A program made the position numbers and the translations under genes. A stretch of 64,000 nucleotides of DNA from Saprospira sp. CCB-QB6 (GTDB lineage Bacteria > Bacteroidota > Bacteroidia > Chitinophagales > Saprospiraceae), in assembly GCF_028464065.1 (NCBI RefSeq), contig NZ_CP116808.1, positions 868,001 to 932,000 of the forward strand, in the 5' to 3' direction. This document shows, piece by piece, positions 33,533 to 40,810 of the stretch; the first letter of the stretch is position 1; each line of letters starts with the position of its first letter. The notes under the pieces were generated by a model. It was not told the DNA's origin. It was given only the letters and a program-made list of their open reading frames with translations, and searched no databases.

Positions 33533-33656
33533 TTGCTAAGCTTTTGCTCAAGGTATAATTAAGAATTCCTTAATTTAGGCCCAAGAACAGCAGCTAATAT
33601 ACAGTTTTTTCGATGATTCTAAAGCTCGCTTTGTTTTTTTTACAAAAGCTTAGCAA
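33533..33656. repeat. widely spaced perfect 14-bp inverted repeat
   Basis: TTGCTAAGCTTTTG at 33533-33546 is the exact reverse complement of CAAAAGCTTAGCAA at 33643-33656, with 96 bp between. This could be a long-range RNA structure, paired operator sites, or the ends of a tiny non-autonomous element. No target-site duplication is obvious. Confidence 0.6.
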
Positions 33657-33685
33657 TGGGCTAAAAAAATCGAAAAAACCTATCC

Positions 33686-33693
33686 TAACTTTG
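33686..33693 (+). promoter_or_regulatory. -7 box candidate for the M43 protease gene
   Basis: TAACTTTG matches TANNTTTG exactly, about 90 bp before the ATG. A good -33 TTTG at the right distance is not seen. Confidence 0.35.
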
Positions 33694-33781
33694 TTACGTT
33701 TTATAAGATAAGACTTAGCAGCGAACTAACTTTTGGGCTTTTGCAGGCCTGCTTTAATAAAATCCTAAAGTGCTTATATTT

Positions 33782-35353
33782 ATGCAAACATCTTTATTCC
33801 GCCTACTTTTCCTCTTCAGCCTGTTGGGGGGTAGCGCATTTTCGGGCCTACAGGCTCAGCAAACAGGCCACAACCACATTGGTTGCGGAACGACTATTCA
33901 GACACAGCTAGAGCGCAAAACTAGCCTAATGGAGCATCGTCGTAATCGTACAGAACTTCTACAAGAGTTAAATGTATTCAAGGCAAGCCGTGCCGCTAAC
34001 GATAGCATTTCTTATGTGCCGATACAATTTCATGTTTGTGGAGAAAATGATGGTTCTGGTTATGTGGATGTAGAACGCGTTTTGGGCTCGGTTTGTCGCT
34101 TAAATGACGACTACCGTGGACAAAATATCCAGTTCTATATCTACGATATGAACTATATCCCCAATAGTTTGCTCTATAACCATGGTAACAGCTCAGGAAA
34201 CCCTACAGCGATTTACTTTATGTCTCTATATAAAGTACCTGGTGTTCTCAATATCTTTATAGGACGTAACGTAACAGCTAATGACGAATTCCTAGCTTAC
34301 TACACTAGCCTACTTGATGTAGTGTTTTCTTTTAAAACAGGTGTTGGACCTGGCGATCCCACTCTTACTCATGAGTTGGGTCACTTCTTTACCCTGCCCC
34401 ACACTTTCTTTGGCTGGGAAGGTACTAACTACGCCAATGAACAAATCAATGGCAAAGCCCCCTCTATGGTAGGTGGTATGCAAGTAGAAAAAGTAGTTCG
34501 TGGCGCAGCCGGCGAAAACTGCCAAATCGCAGCCGATGGATTCTGCGATACTCGCCCCGATTACTCTTCTGACCGTGCAAACTGTCCTCAAACTGCTATT
34601 TTCAACGATCCAGATAGCGTAGCGATCGATCCTGATGAGACTAACTTCATGAGCTACTTTGCCGATAACTGCCTTACCTCTTTTTCTAATGAGCAAAAAG
34701 ATGCCATCCTTCTTGATTTCGTATCAAGAGGTTATCACCTATTTGATACGCCCAGCCCTCTTTATAGCTCTGCTGCACCCACTATTGACTGGCCCAACGC
34801 CGGATCTTTAGTCGGTAGCCCCGACCAAGTGGAACTACGCTGGACTGGCGACGCTTCAAATAGCTATTACCTCGTTACCGTAGAACGCCTACTCAATGGT
34901 ACCGCTATCAGCGCCGAGACATTTTTTACCGCTAACGAGTTCTACTGGCTTAGCCTACTCCCCAACGCTCAATACCGTTGGACCGTTCAAGGAATGACAG
35001 CCTATGACGTTTGTGGAAACTTTGTTTCTGCCCCAGCCGATTTTAATACAGCTGACTGGGCTACTGGCATCAAAACTACTGCCCTTCCCTTACAGTCTTC
35101 TCGCGTATTCCCCAACCCTGTTGGAAATAACGACGAGCTCAATATCGAGATCGAAGTTAGCCAATTGACCGAAGTGAATATTAAGTTGACCAACCAACTC
35201 GGCCAACAAATGCTACCCGCTCAAACTATTCAAATCGCCCCCGGCAAACAAGTAGAAACCCTCTACACCAATGACCTTGCCCCCGGCGTTTACTTCGTAC
35301 AAATCGAAACTGCTCAAGAACGTATTAGCCACAAAGTAGTGGTGCAACCCTAA
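33782..35353 (+). CDS. secreted M43 (pappalysin-like) metalloprotease with C-terminal sorting domain
   Basis: A 523-residue exported protease. The ATG at 33782 is preferred to a GTG 12 bp upstream because it directly begins the signal peptide (to about LQAQ). The zinc motif THELGHFFTLPH near residue 196 and the Met-turn region TNFMSYFADN near 288 fit the M43 family, whose usual HExxHxxGLxH has a small variation here. Cys-rich loops (GENCQIAADGFCDTRP) are typical. A fibronectin-like domain (about 330-425) follows, then a T9SS-type sorting tail with SRVFPNPVGN and LGQQMLPA...GVYFVQIETAQERISHKVVV. It is probably secreted for protein digestion. Confidence 0.87.
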   Translation: MQTSLFRLLFLFSLLGGSAFSGLQAQQTGHNHIGCGTTIQTQLERKTSLMEHRRNRTELLQELNVFKASRAANDSISYVPIQFHVCGENDGSGYVDVERVLGSVCRLNDDYRGQNIQFYIYDMNYIPNSLLYNHGNSSGNPTAIYFMSLYKVPGVLNIFIGRNVTANDEFLAYYTSLLDVVFSFKTGVGPGDPTLTHELGHFFTLPHTFFGWEGTNYANEQINGKAPSMVGGMQVEKVVRGAAGENCQIAADGFCDTRPDYSSDRANCPQTAIFNDPDSVAIDPDETNFMSYFADNCLTSFSNEQKDAILLDFVSRGYHLFDTPSPLYSSAAPTIDWPNAGSLVGSPDQVELRWTGDASNSYYLVTVERLLNGTAISAETFFTANEFYWLSLLPNAQYRWTVQGMTAYDVCGNFVSAPADFNTADWATGIKTTALPLQSSRVFPNPVGNNDELNIEIEVSQLTEVNIKLTNQLGQQMLPAQTIQIAPGKQVETLYTNDLAPGVYFVQIETAQERISHKVVVQP

Positions 35354-35395
35354 GCAGTTATTCATACGGCAATCATCTTATTGATTCCTACCCTA

Positions 35396-35430
35396 AACTC
35401 CTCTCAACTTTAGTTGAGGGGAGTTTTTTT
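35396..35430 (+). terminator. intrinsic terminator of the M43 protease gene
   Basis: AACTCCTCTCAACT / AGTTGAGGGGAGTT (one G-U pair) with an eight-T run. Confidence 0.9.
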
Positions 35431-35431
35431 T

Positions 35432-35550
35432 GGGGGCTGCCCCTTCGCTACGCTTGGGTCGGGCTGTGCAGCAGCTCGCTACTCGCTCGGCCCTGCGGCG
35501 GCTGCGCCGCCTTGGTCTGGCCTTCGGCCACTGCTTACCATCCCTCAGCC
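35432..35550 (-). repeat. mosaic GC-rich intergenic repeat, copy 13
   Basis: The minus-strand reading has GGCTGAGGGATGGTAAGCAGTGGCC, a GGCGGCGCAGCCGCC arm, GGGCCGAGCGAGTAGCGAG, CCCGACCC and GGGGCAGCCCC. It abuts the terminator of the protease gene. Confidence 0.9.
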
Positions 35551-35640
35551 AAAATGAATAGCGCTGCTTAAACCATAGTTTGCAATAAAAGGGAGCGCCT
35601 TTAAATCTGGCTATTAGCTGCTGCAGAACAGTTTAACTAC

Positions 35641-35655
35641 ATCGAATATTTCGAT
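35641..35655. promoter_or_regulatory. palindrome upstream of the catalase gene
   Basis: ATCGAA-TAT-TTCGAT is a perfect inverted repeat about 85 bp before the catalase ATG. A second imperfect one centred on CAATTG follows at about 35669-35684. Either could bind a peroxide-responsive regulator such as OxyR or PerR, but this is only positional inference. Confidence 0.4.
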
Positions 35656-35739
35656 ATAAAACCCACAATTATCAATTGAAATAATAATACTCATCTTCTA
35701 CTTTAGCGCTAATTATTCACAAATAAAAATTACTTCAAG

Positions 35740-37254
35740 ATGAGTAAACCACTATGCATTGCGCTTTTCTTACTCTTAGGTTTCCACCTCCAAGCTCAAG
35801 AAGTCTTGCGATCCAACACTGGAGCCCCCGTAGGCGACAACCAAAACTCTAAAACTGCAGGAGAATACGGCCCTGTTCTTTTAGAAGACATTTACCTCAT
35901 TGAAAAGCTAGCTGCCTTCGACCGTGAACGCATTCCCGAACGGGTCGTCCATGCCCGCGGAGCAGGTGCCTTTGGCTATTTTGAGGCCAGTAAAGATATG
36001 TCTGAGTACACCATGGCCGCCCCCTTCCAAAAGGTAGGTCAAAAAACAGAGGTAGCCGTTCGCTTTTCTACCGTAATTCACGGCAAAGGCTCTCCCGAAA
36101 CTGCCCGCGACCCTCGCGGTTTTGCCGTGAAGTTCTATACCGAAATGGGCAATTATGATATTGTAGGGAATAATCTCCCCATTTTCTTTATCCGAGACGC
36201 CATCAAGTTTCCCGATATGGTACACTCCCTCAAGCCCTCACCAGTAACCAATAAACAAGACCCTAACCGCTTTTTTGATTTCTTCTCTCATATTCCCGAG
36301 TCAACTCATATGCTCACTCGCCTTTATTCTGACTACGGAATTCCAAAAGGCTATCAATACATGAATGGAAGTAGCGTACACGGCTTCAAATGGATCAATA
36401 AAAAGGGAGAAATGGTCTATGTGAAATATACTTGGATCTCTAAACAAGGAGAAAAAAACCTTACCGTAGAAGAAGCAGCCGAACAACAAGCCAAAGACTG
36501 GCAACATGCTACCGTTTCTCTATTCAAAGATATTGAAGAAGAACGCTTCCCCGCTTGGGATCTCTACGTGCAAATCATCAAAGCAGAAGATATCCATAGC
36601 TTTGATTTTTGGCCCTTAGATGCTACTAAACACTGGCCCGAAGACAAAATCGAAATGATTAAAATCGGGACGATGTATTTGAATAAAAATCCTCGCAATT
36701 ATTTTCAACAAGTAGAATCTATCGCCTTTTCTCCAGGTAGCTTGATTCCAGGTATCGAACCCTCAGAAGATAAATTGCTCCAAGGCCGCTTGTTCTCTTA
36801 CTTCGATACACATCGCCACCGCCTAGGCCCCAACTACCTGCAATCAGAAGTGAATCGCCCCAAAATGCAAGTGGAAAACTACAACTCAGATAGCTACGCC
36901 AGCAGTCGCAACCAAAACTTTGAAAATGCTGATGTTAACTACCAACCCAGTAGCCGCGCCCAACTCACTGATGATAATCAGTACCGAGCCAATCAACAAA
37001 TGATCAAACAAGCTAAAATTGGCCAACAAAAAATCTCAAAAACTAATGACTTTGCCCAAGCTGGCGAGTTCTATCGCAGCCTCTCTAAAAAGGACCAAAA
37101 GAACTTGATTAGCAACCTAGCAGGCGACCTCGGTCAAGTTAAAGACAAAAATATCCAAAAAACAATGATCGGCTATTTCTATAAGGCCGATGCAGAATAC
37201 GGTATGCGCCTAGCCAAAGCCCTAGGCTTTAGCCAAAAAGATTTCATGAAGTAA
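35740..37254 (+). CDS. exported monofunctional haem catalase
   Basis: A 504-residue catalase preceded by a signal peptide (to about HLQAQ), so it is predicted to work in the periplasm rather than the cytoplasm. The catalytic His71 lies in VVHARGAG. The distal Asn region VRFSTVIHGKGSPETARDPRGFA and GNYDIVGNNLPIFFIRDAIKFPD are complete. The proximal haem Tyr is in RLFSYFDTHRHRLG near 350-363. Length matches small-subunit catalases. It probably removes external hydrogen peroxide. An ankyrin gene follows, as in other catalase-ankyrin pairs. Confidence 0.95.
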   Translation: MSKPLCIALFLLLGFHLQAQEVLRSNTGAPVGDNQNSKTAGEYGPVLLEDIYLIEKLAAFDRERIPERVVHARGAGAFGYFEASKDMSEYTMAAPFQKVGQKTEVAVRFSTVIHGKGSPETARDPRGFAVKFYTEMGNYDIVGNNLPIFFIRDAIKFPDMVHSLKPSPVTNKQDPNRFFDFFSHIPESTHMLTRLYSDYGIPKGYQYMNGSSVHGFKWINKKGEMVYVKYTWISKQGEKNLTVEEAAEQQAKDWQHATVSLFKDIEEERFPAWDLYVQIIKAEDIHSFDFWPLDATKHWPEDKIEMIKIGTMYLNKNPRNYFQQVESIAFSPGSLIPGIEPSEDKLLQGRLFSYFDTHRHRLGPNYLQSEVNRPKMQVENYNSDSYASSRNQNFENADVNYQPSSRAQLTDDNQYRANQQMIKQAKIGQQKISKTNDFAQAGEFYRSLSKKDQKNLISNLAGDLGQVKDKNIQKTMIGYFYKADAEYGMRLAKALGFSQKDFMK

Positions 37255-37270
37255 TCTTATCCCAATGCCT

Positions 37271-37295
37271 GCAGCCCCAATAGGGGCTGCTTTTT
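37271..37295 (+). terminator. hairpin between catalase and ankyrin genes
   Basis: GCAGCCCC-AATA-GGGGCTGC with a short T run. It may reduce read-through to the ankyrin gene, giving less ankyrin than catalase. Confidence 0.7.
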
Positions 37296-37320
37296 ACCAT
37301 TATTTCCAATCTAATTAGCC

Positions 37321-37872
37321 ATGAAAAAGTACCTATATCTTTTCTTGTTTTTATTGAGCACTCAATTTCTTTCGGCCCAAAAAGAAGCCGCCTTTGAAGC
37401 CGTACGCCAAGGCGAGTTGACCAAACTCCAAACTTTGCTCAAAGAAGAACCCAATTTATTAACAGCCCAAAATGCTAGAGGACATAATTTGCTCATTTTA
37501 GCCGCCTATTATGAACAAACTGACATTTTGGCCCACCTAATTAGCGCTGGAGCCAATTTGGACCATCAAGACGCTTCAGGCAATACCGCCCTGATGGGGG
37601 TTTGCTTTAAAGGCTATGCCGAAGCCCTAAATTACTTAATTGAAGGCGGTGCAAAAGTAGATCAAGAAAATTATAACGGAGCTACCGCACTTACCTTTGC
37701 TGTTACTTTTGGACATGAAGAACTCGCTAAAGCATTACTCGAAGCAGGTGCCAACCCCGAACATAAAGACCAACGCGGAATGAGCATCCGACAACATGCA
37801 GAACTCCAAGGCAACCCCCAAATTTTGGCCCTCTTAGCCCAATACCCGCTGACAGAAAAAAACAAAAACTGA
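37321..37872 (+). CDS. exported ankyrin-repeat protein (AnkB-like)
   Basis: A 183-residue protein with a signal peptide ending near FLSAQ and four ankyrin repeats. The repeat words are NLLILAAYYEQTDILAHLISAGANLDHQDASGNTAL, YAEALNYLIEGGAKVDQENYNGATAL and HEELAKALLEAGANPEHKDQRG (each given in part). In Pseudomonas an exported ankyrin protein encoded after katB supports catalase activity and haem-enzyme stability. The same order, and the fact that both proteins carry signal peptides, suggest a similar partnership here (inference). Confidence 0.85.
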   Translation: MKKYLYLFLFLLSTQFLSAQKEAAFEAVRQGELTKLQTLLKEEPNLLTAQNARGHNLLILAAYYEQTDILAHLISAGANLDHQDASGNTALMGVCFKGYAEALNYLIEGGAKVDQENYNGATALTFAVTFGHEELAKALLEAGANPEHKDQRGMSIRQHAELQGNPQILALLAQYPLTEKNKN

Positions 37873-37976
37873 CAAACTGTCAGCAAAAATAGGCTTGGAA
37901 CAAGCTTTGAAAAAGGGCTGCTGAGATCCAACTCGGATCAATAAACTTGTTTAGATCGACTAAAAAATAACACAAC

Positions 37977-39836
37977 ATGCAGAAAGGTAACATTTCGGTA
38001 CAAACCGAGAATATCTTCCCCATTATTAAGAAATTTCTCTACTCTGATCATGAAATCTTTTTGCGCGAGCTTGTCGCCAATGCCGTAGATGCTAGCTCTA
38101 AGTTACTTACCCTAGCCAACCGTGGCGAAGTCCCCGGCAAGGTAGATAACCCCCGCATCCAAATTATCACCGATCCCGAAGCCCAAACCCTAACCATTAA
38201 GGACCAGGGAATCGGTATGACGGAAGAAGAAGTGATGAAGTACCTCAACCAAGTCGCTTTCTCTTCAGCTAAAGAGTTTTTGGAGCAATACCAAGACGAA
38301 GCCAGCATTATCGGCCATTTTGGCCTTGGCTTTTATTCGGCCTTTATGGTGGCCAAAAAAGTAGAAGTTCGCACCCTCTCTTATAAAGAAGGCGCCAAAG
38401 CCGTTCAATGGAGCTGCGAAGGCGATCCCGAATATACCCTAGAGGATATCGAAAAAACAGATCGCGGTACCGAAGTGATCCTTTACCTCAATGAAGAAGA
38501 TGACGAGTTTGCCCAAGAAGCACGCATCCAAGGCCTACTCGATAAATACTGTAAGTTCTTGCCCATCGAAATCCAATTCGGAACTCGTGAAGAGCAAATC
38601 GAACTGCCCAAGGAAAATGAAGAGGACGAACCCACTTACGAAACGAAGACGGTTCCCAATATCATCAATAATCCTCGCCCAGCCTGGAAAAAACAACCCA
38701 ATGAGCTTAGCGAAGAGGATTATAAGGCGTTCTATAATGAGCTTTACCCCACTAGCGAGCCCCCTCTGTTCTGGGTCCACCTCAATATCGATTACCCCTT
38801 TGACCTAACCGGTATTTTGTACTTCCCCAAATTGGGCAACCAAATGGAAGTACAACGCAATAAAATTCAACTCTATGCCAATCAGGTCTATGTTACCGAT
38901 GAGGTAAAAGAGATTGTTCCCGAGTTCCTCACCCTCTTGCATGGCGTGATCGACTCTCCCGATATTCCCCTAAACGTTTCTCGCTCTTACCTACAAAGTG
39001 ATCGCAACGTAAAGAAAATTACGGACTATATCACCAAAAAGGTGGCCGATAAACTCCACGAGATTTTCCGCAAAGAACGCCAAACCTTTGAGGACAAATG
39101 GGAGAATATGAACATCTTCATTAAGTATGGCTATATCTCCGAAGATAAGTTTGCCAAAAAAGCAAGCAAGTTTATGCTCTTGCAAAACACAGAGGGCAAA
39201 CTCTCTACACTCGAGGAGTATAAAAAACTCGTTAAAGAGCAACAAACCGATAAAAATGGCCAGCTCATTTACCTTTATGCCAACCAAGTAGAAGCCCAAG
39301 ATGCTTACATCCAAACGGCTAAACAAGCTGGCTACGATGTCCTCCAATTTGATAGCGTAATCGATACGCACTTTATCCAAAAGTTGGAGCAAGAGCTAGA
39401 AAATACCCGCTTTGTACGCGTAGATAGCGATAGCATCGACAAATTGATCCAAAAAGACGAAGAGCAGGAATCTATCCTCAATGAGGAACAAAGCAAAGAG
39501 GTCGAAGAGATTTTCCGCACGGCCGTGAGCAACAGCCAAGTGAATATCCAACTCGAGGCCCTCTCTCCCGACAGCTTCCCGCTCATGATTACTCGACCAG
39601 AGTTTATGCGCCGTATGCAGGAGATGTCTATGCTCCAAGGCGGCAATAACAATATGCCCGAGTTTTTCAACCTAGTGGTCAATAGCAACCACCCGCTAAT
39701 TAGCAGCATTTTGGAAAGCAAAGATGCCGATAAAGCCAAACAATTGTATCAATTGGCCCAATTGCAACAAGGTATGCTCAAAGGCGCAGACTTAACCAAC
39801 TTTGTGCAACAAGCCCTCAGCTGGATGAATAAGTAG
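37977..39836 (+). CDS. htpG: molecular chaperone HtpG (bacterial Hsp90)
   Basis: A 619-residue ATP-dependent chaperone. The GHKL ATPase domain has ELVANAVDASSKL near residue 30, DQGIGMTEEE near 77 and IGHFGLGFYSAFMVA near 110. The middle domain has YFPKLGNQMEVQRNKIQLY and NVSRSYLQSD. The C-terminal dimerisation domain ends in a short tail. Length is typical. No specific heat-shock operator is recognised in the leader. Confidence 0.97.
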   Translation: MQKGNISVQTENIFPIIKKFLYSDHEIFLRELVANAVDASSKLLTLANRGEVPGKVDNPRIQIITDPEAQTLTIKDQGIGMTEEEVMKYLNQVAFSSAKEFLEQYQDEASIIGHFGLGFYSAFMVAKKVEVRTLSYKEGAKAVQWSCEGDPEYTLEDIEKTDRGTEVILYLNEEDDEFAQEARIQGLLDKYCKFLPIEIQFGTREEQIELPKENEEDEPTYETKTVPNIINNPRPAWKKQPNELSEEDYKAFYNELYPTSEPPLFWVHLNIDYPFDLTGILYFPKLGNQMEVQRNKIQLYANQVYVTDEVKEIVPEFLTLLHGVIDSPDIPLNVSRSYLQSDRNVKKITDYITKKVADKLHEIFRKERQTFEDKWENMNIFIKYGYISEDKFAKKASKFMLLQNTEGKLSTLEEYKKLVKEQQTDKNGQLIYLYANQVEAQDAYIQTAKQAGYDVLQFDSVIDTHFIQKLEQELENTRFVRVDSDSIDKLIQKDEEQESILNEEQSKEVEEIFRTAVSNSQVNIQLEALSPDSFPLMITRPEFMRRMQEMSMLQGGNNNMPEFFNLVVNSNHPLISSILESKDADKAKQLYQLAQLQQGMLKGADLTNFVQQALSWMNK

Positions 39837-39863
39837 TATTTTAGTAAGTAGTGAATACAGTGC

Positions 39864-39899
39864 AGTCCTGTCTAACTTCGGTTGGACAGGACTTTTTTT
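39864..39899 (+). terminator. intrinsic terminator of htpG
   Basis: AGTCCTGTCTAAC-TTCG-GTTGGACAGGACT, a long stem with a UUCG tetraloop and a T run. Confidence 0.95.
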
Positions 39900-39909
39900 A
39901 TGTTTTTTT

Positions 39910-40039
39910 GGGGCTGCCCACTCGCTTCGCTCGGGTCGGGCTGTGTCAGGGCTCGCAGGCCTGCTCGGCCCTTCGCAAAAAATGCTGCGCTTTTTTGCTC
40001 GGTCTGGCCCTGCGGGCCACCCTTTTCCATCCCTCAGCC
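39910..40039 (-). repeat. mosaic GC-rich intergenic repeat, copy 14
   Basis: The minus-strand reading has GGCTGAGGGATGG, a long unusual arm (AGCAAAAAAGCGCAGC pairing with ...TTTTTTGC), GGGCCGAGCAGGCCTGCGAG in place of the common core, CCCGACCCG and GGGCAGCCCC. It shows that the core can be swapped for a GCAGGCCTGC palindrome. Confidence 0.88.
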
Positions 40040-40225
40040 AATGCCGTGTAAAATTTTGTGTGTGCCCTTTCCTGCACTTAGGGACATACCCCTAAATAAC
40101 TGTAGGTTAAAACCTACAGCCATATGTGGTATTGCTGCGCAATGATGTATGAATGAGGGTTAAAACCCTCATAAAATTAAAAGGCCCAAATTTTATTCTA
40201 ATACACAAAATCCTGAACAGTCTCA
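40040..40225. other. intergenic stretch with small palindromes
   Basis: No gene is seen. Two short hairpins, CTGTAGGTTAAAACCTACAG (40100 region) and GAGGGTTAAAACCCTC (40155 region), share the GGTTAAAACC loop and may be related. Confidence 0.55.
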
Positions 40226-40226
40226 G

Positions 40227-40540
40227 TAAAAACCTAGCTCGAGCTTGACAAATGCTAGGTCGAGCTAACAAAAACCTAGCTCGAGCTTAACAAATGCTAG
40301 GTCAAGCTAATAAAAACCTAGCTCGAGCTTGGCAAATGCTAGGTCAAGCTAATAAAAACCTAGCTCGAGCTTGACAAATGCTAGGTCAAGCTAATAAAAA
40401 CCTAGCTCGAGCTTGACAAATGCTAGGTCGAGCTAATAAAAACCTAGCTCGAGCTTGGCAAATACTAGGTCGAGCTAGTAAAAACCTAGCTCGAGCTTGG
40501 CAAATACTAGGTCGAGCTAGTAAAAACCTAGCTCATTGCT
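40227..40540. repeat. 42-bp tandem repeat array, seven full copies plus a partial
   Basis: CCTAGCTCGAGC starts at 40233 and recurs every 42 bp to 40485, with a truncated copy at 40527. Each unit holds the palindrome AGCTCGAGCT and a TAGCTCGA/TCGAGCTA pair that can fold with CTAG/CTAG arms. There are few differences between units (for example GACAAATG versus GGCAAATA). No reading frame spans it. Confidence 0.93.
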
Positions 40541-40596
40541 ATTGAGTAATAAGTTCATTAAGTCAGTAACTTAACTTTTCATTAACAAATAGGCAT

Positions 40597-40632
40597 AAAA
40601 AAAGGATCAAAACCTAGGGTTTTGATCCTTTT
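40597..40632. terminator. bidirectional intrinsic terminator
   Basis: AAAAGGATCAAAACC-TAG-GGTTTTGATCCTTTT is a near-perfect palindrome with A and T runs at its ends. It lies downstream of the CHAT-like gene. Confidence 0.9.
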
Positions 40633-40673
40633 GGAGGCCGAAGAAGAGGGCCAAAAGAAAGAACAAAAGATGA

Positions 40674-40793
40674 GCGGCCCAGCGCTGCGCAGCGGTGGCC
40701 GCAGGCCAGACCTAGGCGGCAAAGCGCCGCAGGGCCGAGCGAATAGCGAGCCGCGAAGCATAGCGGCGGCCAGCTATGCTGGCCGCGGGCCCC
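40674..40793 (+). repeat. mosaic GC-rich intergenic repeat, copy 15
   Basis: GCGGCCCAGCGCTGCGCAGC, GGTGGCCGCAGGCCAGACC, a GGCGGCAAAGCGCC arm, GGGCCGAGCGAATAGCGAG and a GGCCAGC/GCTGGCC arm, ending in GCGGGCCCC. The left and right modules match copy 17, more than 14 kb away. Confidence 0.9.
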
Positions 40794-40810
40794 AAAAAAA
40801 GAAAAATAAA

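Larger units (their letters stand above)
33381..33781. other. divergent promoter region between mdh and the M43 protease
   Basis: No gene is seen in these 400 bases. Two elements stand out: a 14-bp perfect inverted repeat (33533 and 33643) and a TANNTTTG box at 33686. The rest is AT-rich and uninformative. Confidence 0.55.

Noticed and set aside
40227-40540. Possible CRISPR array
   Set aside because: The complete 42-bp unit repeats, including the part that would be a spacer.
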